A DNA stretch of 7,056 nt from Fidelibacterota bacterium (GTDB lineage: Bacteria; Fidelibacterota; Fidelibacteria; Fidelibacterales; Fidelibacteraceae). Location of the stretch: positions 1 through 7,056 of the forward strand of contig JAUVKP010000057.1 of NCBI GenBank assembly GCA_030596185.1. Direction: 5' to 3'. The translations under genes were made by a program, and so were the position numbers. Positions 1-6,688 of the stretch are shown here, piece after piece (position 1 is the first letter of the stretch; every line of letters starts with the position of its first letter). The notes under the pieces are model-generated. The model was given only the letters and a program-made list of their open reading frames with translations. It did no database searches and was not told the DNA's origin.

Positions 1-591
1 CAGTCGGGTATTAATTTCAAAGAATTACCTGACTCGGAATACGATAATTTTATGGGTGAGTCTTCCGGAGCCGCGGTCATTTTTGGCGTCACCGGAGGTG
101 TGATGGAAGCAGCTCTGCGTACCGCTTATGAAATTGTAACAGGTCGTGAAGTTCCATTCGATGGCTTGAATATTACATCTGTACGAGGTATGGAGGGTAT
201 TCGTGATGCAAAAATAAAACTGGAAAATGTGCTTCCGGAGTGGAGTTTCCTCGAAGGTGTTGAACTTGCAGTTGCAGTTGCGCATGGGCTTACGAATGCA
301 GCGCAGATCATGGATGATGTCGTTATTGGTGAATCACCTTATCATTTCATAGAAATAATGGGATGTCCGAGTGGATGTATTGGAGGCGGTGGACAACCGA
401 TCCCTACCAATGACGAGATTCGCAGAAAACGCGCAGAAGCCATTTATACGGAAGATGAGAAAAAGAAAATCCGGAAATCACATGAAAATCCGGAAGTCAT
501 TAAACTGTATGAGGAATTCCTTGGAGCTCCTTTGGGTGAATTATCACATAAATTACTTCATACGAAATATACACGCCGTGAACGTGTATAA
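1..591 (+). CDS. hydA: [FeFe] hydrogenase catalytic subunit, C-terminal part (5' end outside window)
   Basis: The reading frame is open from base 1 to a TAA stop at 589-591, giving the last 196 residues of a protein that starts upstream of the window. Two H-cluster signatures are visible. The first is the glycine-rich segment GAAVIFGVTGGVMEAALRT at about residues 23-41. The second is the L3 loop MGCPSGCIGGGGQP at about residues 120-133, whose two cysteines (122 and 126) are the ligands that hold the [4Fe-4S] cubane and bridge it to the di-iron site. The C-terminal SHKLLHTKY is also typical of the family. Such enzymes reduce protons to H2, or oxidise H2, in the cytoplasm. In fermenters they often belong to NADH/ferredoxin-dependent (electron-bifurcating) complexes, but the partner subunits and the N-terminal Fe-S domains would lie upstream and cannot be seen. 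The L1 cysteine motif is also outside the window. The L3 loop has Gly and Ser where many homologues read MACPGGC. The gene is intact to its stop and is followed by a terminator. Confidence 0.95.
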   Translation, partial: QSGINFKELPDSEYDNFMGESSGAAVIFGVTGGVMEAALRTAYEIVTGREVPFDGLNITSVRGMEGIRDAKIKLENVLPEWSFLEGVELAVAVAHGLTNAAQIMDDVVIGESPYHFIEIMGCPSGCIGGGGQPIPTNDEIRRKRAEAIYTEDEKKKIRKSHENPEVIKLYEEFLGAPLGELSHKLLHTKYTRRERV

Positions 592-607
592 ATCTTGAAT
601 GAATATG

Positions 608-633
608 AAAAGGCCGGGTAACCGGCCTTTTTT
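608..633 (+). terminator. Rho-independent terminator after the hydrogenase gene
   Basis: A 10-bp perfect stem, AAAAGGCCGG (608-617) with CCGGCCTTTT (622-631), closes a GTAA loop of GNRA type and runs into a T tract ending at 633. It begins 16 nt after the hydrogenase stop codon. On the - strand the same hairpin is followed by TTTT, so it may also stop transcription arriving from the converging glycerate kinase operon. Confidence 0.9.
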
Positions 634-687
634 GTTTGTGAGTGATCTTTATTATAATTTTTAGCTTAACAGTAAAAAACGCAATTC

Positions 688-727
688 TAAACCCCTAAAC
701 CCCTAAACCTTTAAACTCTTAAACTAT
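688..727. repeat. Five degenerate 8-bp tandem units (TAAACCCC type)
   Basis: Five consecutive 8-mers are readable: TAAACCCC (688-695), TAAACCCC (696-703), TAAACCTT (704-711), TAAACTCT (712-719) and TAAACTAT (720-727). The first four bases never change, while the second half decays from left to right. The last unit covers the TAG stop codon (724-726 on the - strand) of the glycerate kinase gene. No coding or hairpin role is apparent. A comparable short-period repeat, with 7-bp units, lies at 6567-6772. Confidence 0.8.
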
Positions 728-1998
728 TCTATCAACGCCATTACCACATCACCCACATTCGTTCCCGTATAGCCGATCTCGATCAAGGATTCACATTGCT
801 TGTGAAAATGATAGGAATCGTGTTTTTCAAGGTATTCCTGAATAGAAAGCCCGAGGTAGTTAGCAGCTTTGTATGTATCAGTATTCACTATTGCACCGGC
901 CGCGCCGCCAACACCATCAATTCCATCTGAACCGGCAGAAAGAAGAGTAATACCGGGCGTGTCTTGAAGTTCAGAAAGAACAGTAAGGGCCAATTCCTGA
1001 GATCTGCCGCCTTTGCCGGGGTTCTTATTGAGCGTAACTGTCGTTTCGCCGCCAAAAAGCATACAAGTTGGTTTTGGACCGCTGTAATGCTTAAGCATAT
1101 CCGCGATCATTTTGCCGGCATGTTTTGCTTCACCGAACAGACTTTCCGGGAAGCTCAAGGGGCGAATACCTTCGTCAAAGCAGTTTAATTCGGCAGCTTC
1201 GAGTAGCTCCATATTACTACCGATCAAATAATGGGGAATATCGCGAATATTGCTGATAGCTTGATAAGTTTTAAAAATATTAATTATATGCTTTGAAAGA
1301 TGATCTTCAAGTTTGTATTTAGCGATCAGCTCCTCAATAATATTTTGTTCAACAGGTGTTTTGTAAAAAGGCCCTGAACCTATAACAGAAAGATCATTAC
1401 CCATAACATCTGAGAGGACAAAAATACAGGACTTGGCTTTACATAATTTAGCTAATTTTCCCGCCTTAACTTGTGACATTGCGCCACGGAGAATATTGAT
1501 CTCATTTATACTCATACCAAGTGAAAGAAAAGATTCTGTACTCTTTTGTATATCTTCCAATGAAATACCCGGTATCGGGTATTCAAGGAGTGAAGATGAA
1601 CCACCCGAAAGGAAATAAATGAGAGTATCGTCCTCTGTAAGTGAATCAATGAGTTCAAACATGCAATTTCCGGCTATAAGACTTTTTTTATCTGGAGTGG
1701 GATGATCGCCCTGCATCACGGTGAATGGAGCTTCTGAAGGCTCTGAGGGTGAAATAAAGAGGGAATTATCTGGTTTTCTCGTTAAATAGGGAAGAATTGC
1801 TTTACCCATGGAAAGTGAAGCCTTTCCTGAACCGGCAAGGACCAATTTTCCGGAAGTTTCAAGATCTATCAGAGTATTTCTGTAATACAGGGTATTATCA
1901 AACACATGTAAGTATTTTTTATACAGTGCATCGGGTTGCACCGCATCAATGATCTTATGGTAAGTATTATTTAGGAATTCTTTTTCTTTAGAAGGCAT
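724..1998 (-). CDS. Glycerate 2-kinase (MOFRL / GckA-TtuD family)
   Basis: This 424-residue cytoplasmic enzyme has the length and motifs of class II glycerate kinases, which phosphorylate D-glycerate with ATP to 2-phosphoglycerate and so feed lower glycolysis. The N-terminal domain shows GSGKAS (56-61, with the conserved lysine), GDHPTPD (97-103), SGGSSSLLEYP (131-141) and LSDVMGNDLSVIGSGP (195-210). The C-terminal MOFRL domain shows FGGETTVTL (315-323), GKGGRSQELAL (328-338), LSAGSDGIDG (353-362) with AAGAIV (366-371), and TGTNVGDV (411-418). Many homologues read GPTGTNVND where this one has GYTGTNVGD. The ATG at 1998 has a GAGG five bases upstream and keeps the family's usual N-terminal helix, so the 28-nt overlap with the permease gene upstream looks genuine. 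It is the last gene of the ABC operon. The kinase assignment is firm; the physiological source of glycerate (serine, sugar acid or other breakdown) is not shown by the context. Confidence 0.92.
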   Translation of the reverse strand: MPSKEKEFLNNTYHKIIDAVQPDALYKKYLHVFDNTLYYRNTLIDLETSGKLVLAGSGKASLSMGKAILPYLTRKPDNSLFISPSEPSEAPFTVMQGDHPTPDKKSLIAGNCMFELIDSLTEDDTLIYFLSGGSSSLLEYPIPGISLEDIQKSTESFLSLGMSINEINILRGAMSQVKAGKLAKLCKAKSCIFVLSDVMGNDLSVIGSGPFYKTPVEQNIIEELIAKYKLEDHLSKHIINIFKTYQAISNIRDIPHYLIGSNMELLEAAELNCFDEGIRPLSFPESLFGEAKHAGKMIADMLKHYSGPKPTCMLFGGETTVTLNKNPGKGGRSQELALTVLSELQDTPGITLLSAGSDGIDGVGGAAGAIVNTDTYKAANYLGLSIQEYLEKHDSYHFHKQCESLIEIGYTGTNVGDVVMALIE

Positions 1999-2780
1999 GC
2001 CAGCCTCACAAGCAGGAGTAAAACAGTCCCTGTCACAATAATAATAGGACCCGTCGGAAGATTCGTATAATAAGCTATAAAGAATCCTCCGATAAATATG
2101 ATCAATGAAATTAAAACGGACATCAGAACGATCATTGGTAATCGTTTAGAAAGAGGAAGAACAATAAGGGGTGGAATAGTTAAAAGGGCCAATACAAGAA
2201 TGATACCTACTGAACGGATCATAAGCACAACGGCAATAGAAATGAACAAATAGAAGAATAAACGGTATAATTTAACTTTTATTCCATGTAAAGAGGCAAA
2301 TTCTTTATCGAAGAGATAAACGATAAGCGGCTTATAAAAGAGAAAGAGAAATATAAGCAAGAATATATTGTATATAGCGATATTAAGGATATCACCTCGG
2401 GTGACCGTTAAAATATCCCCAAAGAGGTAAGTTAAGAGATTAGGCGCATAACCGGGAGTAATGGTAATGAAAATAATACCCAATGCCATACCAAACGCCC
2501 ATAGGACAGCGATAAGAGCATTATGGGTTTGCAATTGCTTTTCATTACTTAGTCCAATGACAGTTCCAGATGCTAGAGCGACAGTAAAAGCACCTAGAAT
2601 TGGATTTAATCCTAAAAAATAAAATAATCCCAATCCACCAAAAGAAGCGTGAGAAATACCGCCTATAAGGAAGGCGTCACGCTTGATCACGATCAGTGAT
2701 CCAATAACTCCTGCGGTAATGCTTAGAAGGATTCCTGCGATCAAAGCATTCTGAACAAATTCATATTGAAGGATATTCAT
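1971..2780 (-). CDS. Metal ABC transporter permease, ABC-3 family (ZnuB/MntC-like)
   Basis: This 269-residue, very hydrophobic protein has about seven or eight membrane segments, roughly at residues 10-33, 46-73, 86-108, 132-157, 175-205, 215-238 and 243-264. Family signatures are RDAFLIGGISHASFGGLGL (34-52), YLFGDILTVT (118-127), RSVGIILVLALLTIPP (189-204) and LPTGPIIIV near the end. It would form the inner-membrane channel of a divalent-metal importer, zinc or manganese being most common in the family, partnered by the ATPase encoded just upstream. The frame stays open to an earlier ATG at 2837. I choose the ATG at 2778-2780 because it is preceded by AAGGA with 6-nt spacing, forms an ATGA overlap with the ATPase stop, and gives an N-terminus (MNILQYEF) leading straight into the first membrane helix. 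The 19 extra residues of the longer version are polar and look like translation of the ATPase gene in another frame. The metal cannot be told from sequence alone. Confidence 0.9.
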   Translation of the reverse strand: MNILQYEFVQNALIAGILLSITAGVIGSLIVIKRDAFLIGGISHASFGGLGLFYFLGLNPILGAFTVALASGTVIGLSNEKQLQTHNALIAVLWAFGMALGIIFITITPGYAPNLLTYLFGDILTVTRGDILNIAIYNIFLLIFLFLFYKPLIVYLFDKEFASLHGIKVKLYRLFFYLFISIAVVLMIRSVGIILVLALLTIPPLIVLPLSKRLPMIVLMSVLISLIIFIGGFFIAYYTNLPTGPIIIVTGTVLLLLVRLACLLKKKNS

Positions 2781-3526
2781 TTGTGTTCCTTGAGTACGCG
2801 GTGGGGAAGTCCATGACCTATCAATTCTATCGGACAACCGTAAACCTTTTCCAGTGAGCCTTCAATATGCTCATCACGACCGTGGTAATATAATGTACGA
2901 TTGACACAGGCAATATTTTTAACATGATCATCAACTGCTGATGTGTCATGTGTGATCATAACGATCGCGATATTTTTGTTTAGGTTTTTCAGTATTTCCG
3001 AGAGATTTCCACGGGATTCCGAATCAATAAAGGTTGTCGGTTCATCTAGGAAAAGCACTTTGGGATTTTGGATAAGAGCACGTGCAAGAAGCGCACGCTG
3101 TAATTGGCCTCCTGAAATTTCTGAAATCGAAGAATAGGCTAAATCATTCAAAGAAAACGCATCAAGCTGCTTTTCAATAAGATATTTATTATCATTATTT
3201 CGTCTTTTGAAAGGATGATACTCACTAATAAGACCCATTTCAATGAAATCATAAACTCTAAGGGGCATAAGCTTATCAAAGGTGGTAAACTGGGGGACAT
3301 ATCCAAATTCCGATCGCTTGATGTTGTGATAAACGATCTTCCCGCTTTGGGCTTTTAATAAACCCAGCATGCATTTCAAGAGTGTTGTTTTACCACCACC
3401 GTTCGGACCCATGATCACAAGATAATCACGTTCATATAAAGGTAGTGAAATATCGCTGAGTATCTCTTGCTTCCCATCAAATGAGAAGTGCAAGTTTTTA
3501 ATTTCCATCAGCAGTTTGTAATCCAT
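2777..3526 (-). CDS. Metal ABC transporter ATP-binding protein (ZnuC/MntB-like)
   Basis: This 249-residue cytoplasmic ABC ATPase would power the permease encoded next. All nucleotide-binding motifs are intact: Walker A GPNGGGKTT (40-48), Q-loop YVPQ with Gln79, signature ISGGQLQRALLARAL (137-151), Walker B VLFLDE (157-162) and switch histidine in ITHD (His193). The D-loop region reads PTTFID instead of the more usual PTTGLD or PTAGVD. The tail from 229 to 248 (YGCPIELIGHGLPHRVLKEH) is rich in Cys and His and resembles the C-terminal tail of other zinc/manganese-type ATPases. The ATG at 3526 has GAGG four bases upstream; the ATG seven codons later has no ribosome-binding site. It is first in the operon, about 100 nt after secF and beyond the secF terminator. 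I see no clear promoter in that gap. No periplasmic substrate-binding protein gene accompanies it. The substrate is inferred from family resemblance only. Confidence 0.92.
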   Translation of the reverse strand: MDYKLLMEIKNLHFSFDGKQEILSDISLPLYERDYLVIMGPNGGGKTTLLKCMLGLLKAQSGKIVYHNIKRSEFGYVPQFTTFDKLMPLRVYDFIEMGLISEYHPFKRRNNDNKYLIEKQLDAFSLNDLAYSSISEISGGQLQRALLARALIQNPKVLFLDEPTTFIDSESRGNLSEILKNLNKNIAIVMITHDTSAVDDHVKNIACVNRTLYYHGRDEHIEGSLEKVYGCPIELIGHGLPHRVLKEHK

Positions 3527-3545
3527 ATATCCTCAATTGACTTAA

Positions 3546-3581
3546 AGTAAAAAACCCGGCTTGAGTGCCGGGATTTTTACT
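3546..3581 (-). terminator. Terminator of the secD-secF operon, a near-perfect palindrome
   Basis: A GC core, CCCGGC (3555-3560) with GCCGGG (3567-3572), closes the six-base loop TTGAGT. It is extended by AGTAAAAA (3546-3553) pairing with TTTTTACT (3574-3581) across one A-A mismatch. Read on the - strand, the GC stem is followed by six T residues, as expected for a Rho-independent terminator after secF. The + strand also has a five-T tract, so it may work both ways. It lies between secF and the ABC ATPase gene, marking them as separate transcription units unless readthrough occurs. Confidence 0.88.
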
Positions 3582-3595
3582 ATTTATCCGGGAAT

Positions 3596-3619
3596 CCGGC
3601 AGGGATGAAGCCTGTCCGG
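3596..3619 (-). other. Small imperfect hairpin just after the secF stop codon
   Basis: CCGGCAGG (3596-3603) can pair with CCTGTCCGG (3611-3619), with one bulged T, around the loop GATGAAG. It starts six bases past the secF stop on the - strand and precedes the stronger palindromic terminator. It has no T tract of its own, so it is more likely a 3' UTR structure (mRNA end protection or part of a compound terminator) than an independent terminator. Confidence 0.45.
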
Positions 3620-3624
3620 GAAAC

Positions 3625-4521
3625 CTATTTTTTCTTGTTTTTTCCTTCTTTTTCTTTGAAACGATGTTCCCAAGCTATCAGAATAGGAGCAGCTACGAAC
3701 ATGGAAGAATAAGTACCGACGATTATACCAACCACCATAGCGATAGAGAAACCGAAAAGTACTTGTCCACCAAAGATAGCCAAGATCAATACAACAACGA
3801 AAGTAGTCAATGATGTGATGATCGTTCTTGCTAGAGATTGATTTACACTAAGGTTAATGACCTCTTTTAAAGGTTTACCTTTGTGTATCTTGATGTTCTC
3901 ACGAATACGGTCATAAACCACAATGGTATCATTCAAAGAATAACCCACAATAGTCATGAAGGCTGCTAACACAGGTAATGAGAATTCCCATTGGAAGAAT
4001 GAGAAAAACGCTAACGTAACGAGTACATCATGAAGTAAAGCAATAACAGCACCGATCGCGAACTTGAATTCAAAACGAATGGTAATGTAGATCAGGATCA
4101 ACAAAAGCGCAATACCAATAGCTTGAAGCGAATTGTTTCGCATTTCATATCCCATTTTCGGGCCGACTTTATCGATCTGTAAAATGGAATAGTTAAGACC
4201 GGTGAGTGCTTCTTTAAGAAGGTCATCTGAGTTCTCTACTTCATTTGCGTTAATGGTGATCATGTATTCATTTTCACCTGAACTTTTGATCTCAGGATTT
4301 CCAAGGTCTTTTTCCGTAAACATTGAGCGAAGTTCTTCAGCAGAGATGCTTTCATTGAACTTAATCTGCATCTTAGCGCCTCCGGCGAAATCTACACCGT
4401 AGTTTAATCCTTGAACGAACAAAGAAATGATACCCGCAACAATGATCACGATTGAAACGATAAATGCGATTTTGCCTTTACCGACTATATTATAATTTGG
4501 TTTTTTAAAAAATTGTAGCAC
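3625..4521 (-). CDS. secF: Protein translocase subunit SecF
   Basis: This 298-residue inner-membrane protein pairs with SecD to form the accessory complex that uses the proton motive force to pull exported proteins through SecYEG. There is one N-terminal membrane helix (about 17-37), then the conserved NYGVDFAGG (40-48) that opens the small periplasmic domain. Five further helices follow from about 132 to 284. The hallmark VGYSLNDTIVVYDRIREN (192-209) contains the functionally important Asp198, and GIIVGTYSSMFVAAPIL (265-281) is also canonical. The C-terminal tail is strongly lysine-rich, as expected for a cytoplasmic end. The start codon is GTG (4519-4521), preceded by a full AGGAGG at five-base spacing. 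That site overlaps the secD stop codon, which predicts translational coupling and matched amounts of the two subunits. The length is within the usual range for a stand-alone SecF. Confidence 0.96.
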   Translation of the reverse strand: MLQFFKKPNYNIVGKGKIAFIVSIVIIVAGIISLFVQGLNYGVDFAGGAKMQIKFNESISAEELRSMFTEKDLGNPEIKSSGENEYMITINANEVENSDDLLKEALTGLNYSILQIDKVGPKMGYEMRNNSLQAIGIALLLILIYITIRFEFKFAIGAVIALLHDVLVTLAFFSFFQWEFSLPVLAAFMTIVGYSLNDTIVVYDRIRENIKIHKGKPLKEVINLSVNQSLARTIITSLTTFVVVLILAIFGGQVLFGFSIAMVVGIIVGTYSSMFVAAPILIAWEHRFKEKEGKNKKK

Positions 4522-4526
4522 GGTCG

Positions 4527-4532
4527 CCTCCT
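4527..4532 (-). promoter_or_regulatory. Ribosome-binding site of secF overlapping the secD stop
   Basis: The - strand reads AGGAGG at 4532-4527, five bases before the GTG start of secF. Its first two bases are also the last two of the secD TAG stop codon (4533-4531). A strong site fused to the upstream stop lets a terminating ribosome re-initiate, and it supports the unusual GTG start. Confidence 0.85.
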
Positions 4533-6432
4533 ATATACTGAGCTTGTTTAAGGGTTTTTTACCGTGTGTGAACGATGTAAAGATCGTCTTTGAGATAAAG
4601 TAACCTGATACAAAGTTAAAGATAATACCCCAGAACAAGGTTGTCGCAAATCCACGAATGGGACCTGAACCGTACTGCATTAAAACCAGGGCGATTATCA
4701 GGGTTGTCAGGTTTGCATCAAGAATTGTTACAAATGCTCTTGAGTAACCATTATCCACAGCGGATCGTATCGTTTTCCCTTTGAGGAATTCTTCACGAAT
4801 TCTTTCGAAGATCAAAACATTTGCATCTACCGCCATACCCATGGTCAAAACAAGACCGGCAATACCCGGAAGTGTCAGAGTAGCACGTAGGGAAGCGAGA
4901 ATGGCAAGAACAAAAATAATATTCAGAACTAAGGTTGTTATAGAAATTATACCTGCACCGCGGTAATAGAAGATAATAAATAGGGCTACTATAAGCAGAC
5001 CGATTAACATAGAGCGGACACCACGATCAATAGAGTCGGCTCCCAAAGATGCACCAACAGTGCGTTCTTCGATAATATCAATAGGAGCGGGAAGTGCACC
5101 GGCTTTAAGAACGATCTCAATATCCTGTGCTTCTTCTAAGTTTGCAAAACCTTCAACAACAGTTCGACCATTGGGGATCTTGTTTTGAATGCGTGGCGCC
5201 ATTTGAACTTTATTATCCAGAACTATGGCCAAGCGTTTGTCTACATTGGCACCTGTCAGACGCGCCCATGTTTTGGTACCTTCAGGGTTCATGCGAACAT
5301 TAACAATTGCCTGCCCCATTTGTTCGCTGGAAACGCTACCAAGTTCAGCTTTAGCTTCTTTAACAGCTTCACCGGTCATACCGGGTTCACGGTTAACAAA
5401 GAATAAGGAGTAAAATTTAACTTTTCCACCATCGTTGGTTTGAACCTCTTTAGTACGTCCCGAAAAGAGAATGCGTAGATCATTGGGAAGAACCCGTTTA
5501 ACATCAGGATCGTTCAGGATCTTATTTACTGCATAGTAGTTCTCAACAGGAACACCAATATCCCAACCAAGATTTCTTAGAAGCGCACTGAAAGGTTTTT
5601 CGGCAGCAAGATTTTCATCAACTAAGACTGAAGAATCTGCTATGCTTGCATCATTTTCGGTAATACCGAGAAGTTCACTAACAGATATTTCTTTATCTGT
5701 GCTGGTTGTATTGGATACAACAGCAGTATCTATCTGTGATATGTCTTCAGGATTGATGCGTTTAACAGCGGCATCGATCCTGTTAATAATGTCTTGTGTA
5801 TATTCTGCATCTTTTAAAAGAACAAATTCCAGCAATGCCGTACTATGAATAATATCTTTTGCACGTTGAGGATCATCAATACCGGCCAATTCAACGATGA
5901 TACGTTTATTGCCAATCAGCTGGATAACAGGTTCAGAAACACCAAATTCGTCAACACGGTTTCGAATGATCTCTTCTGCACGAATGACAGCATGCTCTGT
6001 TTCGGTCAGCAAATTACTAATCACTGATTTATTATCAGTTTTGCGATCTTCAGAAGGGAAATATCGACTGAGACGTAAACTATCTTCATCAGCTGTTTCC
6101 AACATGATATCAAGATAATCCATTTCAGGATTTGCTTCATACTTCGCATTTACTTTGTCCATATAGTCGTAATAAGCTCGAGATTGGTGTTGAGCTATAT
6201 TTTTAACGAAATCAGGTACATTTACTTCAAGAACAAGATGCATACCACCCTGAAGATCAAGACCACGCTTAATGATCTTAGATTCAAGGTCGATCAATTT
6301 ACCTTCTTCTTCCAGTTCGATTTTTTCTGCGCTAGTCAAACGTTCATATTGCAGTGTCGGTACTAAAGAGTAAACCGCCCAAGCCAACAATACAGCCACG
6401 ATGATATAACGCCAAATTAGCTTTTTAGACAT
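4531..6432 (-). CDS. secD: Protein translocase subunit SecD
   Basis: This 633-residue inner-membrane protein is the larger partner of SecF in the Sec export motor. It has one N-terminal helix (about 7-24), then the large periplasmic region opening with RGLDLQGGMHLVLEV (56-70). That region continues through NRVDEFGVSEPVIQLIG (158-174) and the head/base segment LDNKVQMAPRI...GRTVVEGF (405-429). Five membrane helices (about 472-618) follow. The motif MGMAVDANVLIFERIREE (531-548) carries the conserved Asp536 of the proton pathway, and GSGPIRGFATTL (588-599) is also family-typical. A Ser/Thr/Asp-rich stretch at about 235-280 lies inside the periplasmic region and looks like a variable insert. The frame also has an ATG six codons earlier (6448-6450), but that ATG has no ribosome-binding site and itself overlaps GGAGG, which fits better as the site for the ATG at 6430-6432. 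The longer start (639 aa, to 6450) cannot be excluded. No yajC is adjacent. Confidence 0.95.
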   Translation of the reverse strand: MSKKLIWRYIIVAVLLAWAVYSLVPTLQYERLTSAEKIELEEEGKLIDLESKIIKRGLDLQGGMHLVLEVNVPDFVKNIAQHQSRAYYDYMDKVNAKYEANPEMDYLDIMLETADEDSLRLSRYFPSEDRKTDNKSVISNLLTETEHAVIRAEEIIRNRVDEFGVSEPVIQLIGNKRIIVELAGIDDPQRAKDIIHSTALLEFVLLKDAEYTQDIINRIDAAVKRINPEDISQIDTAVVSNTTSTDKEISVSELLGITENDASIADSSVLVDENLAAEKPFSALLRNLGWDIGVPVENYYAVNKILNDPDVKRVLPNDLRILFSGRTKEVQTNDGGKVKFYSLFFVNREPGMTGEAVKEAKAELGSVSSEQMGQAIVNVRMNPEGTKTWARLTGANVDKRLAIVLDNKVQMAPRIQNKIPNGRTVVEGFANLEEAQDIEIVLKAGALPAPIDIIEERTVGASLGADSIDRGVRSMLIGLLIVALFIIFYYRGAGIISITTLVLNIIFVLAILASLRATLTLPGIAGLVLTMGMAVDANVLIFERIREEFLKGKTIRSAVDNGYSRAFVTILDANLTTLIIALVLMQYGSGPIRGFATTLFWGIIFNFVSGYFISKTIFTSFTHGKKPLNKLSI

Positions 6433-6441
6433 ACGGGATTG

Positions 6442-6448
6442 AACCTCC
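6442..6448 (-). promoter_or_regulatory. Ribosome-binding site deciding the secD start
   Basis: The - strand reads GGAGGTT here. The GGAGG core ends 11 nt before the ATG at 6430-6432, a slightly long but workable spacing. It overlaps the in-frame upstream ATG (6448-6450), for which there is no purine-rich site further upstream. This favours the shorter SecD. Confidence 0.6.
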
Positions 6449-6493
6449 ATATTCTGTTAAAATATTACCCCTTGCTTTGTGGGGATAATGTAA

Positions 6494-6520
6494 TTCATAT
6501 ATAAAGAGCAAAGCTGTCAA
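6494..6520 (-). promoter_or_regulatory. Weak candidate promoter for secD-secF
   Basis: On the - strand a perfect TTGACA (6520-6515) is followed, after a short 15-nt spacer, by TATGAA (6499-6494) within an AT-rich TATATATGAAT stretch. It lies about 60 nt upstream of the secD start, a sensible place for the promoter. The -10 match is poor and the spacing is below the usual 16-18, so this is tentative. Confidence 0.3.
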
Positions 6521-6566
6521 ATTTAACGGATGAAAGCTTTAAAACAAAGAAAAAAGTATAGAGGAT

Positions 6567-6608
6567 GTGAAACGTAAAACGTGAGACGTGAGACGTGAGA
6601 AGTAAAGA
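6567..6608. repeat. Heptamer repeat block 1 (GTGAGAC type, six units)
   Basis: Six contiguous 7-bp units run without gaps: GTGAAAC, GTAAAAC, GTGAGAC, GTGAGAC, GTGAGAA and GTAAAGA. All variation is A/G or a change at the last base or two. The same unit recurs in two further blocks (6668-6688 and 6759-6772), separated by non-repeated hairpin inserts. The function is unknown. Such arrays produce spurious open frames with peptide repeats. Confidence 0.8.
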
Positions 6609-6631
6609 CCTTCCGGCTGGCGTCCGAAGGT
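6608..6631. repeat. Inverted repeat in insert 1 between heptamer blocks
   Basis: ACCTTC-C-GG (6608-6616) pairs with CCGAAGGT (6624-6631), leaving one bulged C and a seven-base loop CTGGCGT. It is GC-rich against an AT-rich background, and there is no T tract, so it is not an obvious terminator. It directly abuts the end of heptamer block 1. Confidence 0.6.
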
Positions 6632-6667
6632 AGAGAGGATCTGCCGGATGGTCGAGAAAGAATGGGA

Positions 6668-6688
6668 AAGAGACGTGAGACATGAGAC
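6668..6688. repeat. Heptamer repeat block 2 (three units)
   Basis: Three units, AAGAGAC, GTGAGAC and ATGAGAC, continue the 7-bp repeat family of block 1. The block lies between the two GC-rich inserts. Confidence 0.7.

Noticed and set aside
371..598. Second + strand frame overlapping the hydrogenase, as a sign of a frameshift
   Set aside because: The hydrogenase frame itself runs intact through all expected C-terminal motifs to its own stop; the other frame is a shadow.
688..727. Telomere-like repeat implying a eukaryotic origin
   Set aside because: The unit decays within 40 bp and lies between clearly bacterial genes with Shine-Dalgarno sites and Rho-independent terminators.
2781..2837. 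19-residue N-terminal extension of the ABC permease
   Set aside because: It lies wholly inside the ATPase gene, is polar, and lacks a good ribosome-binding site. The ATG at 2778-2780 has both a site and an ATGA overlap.
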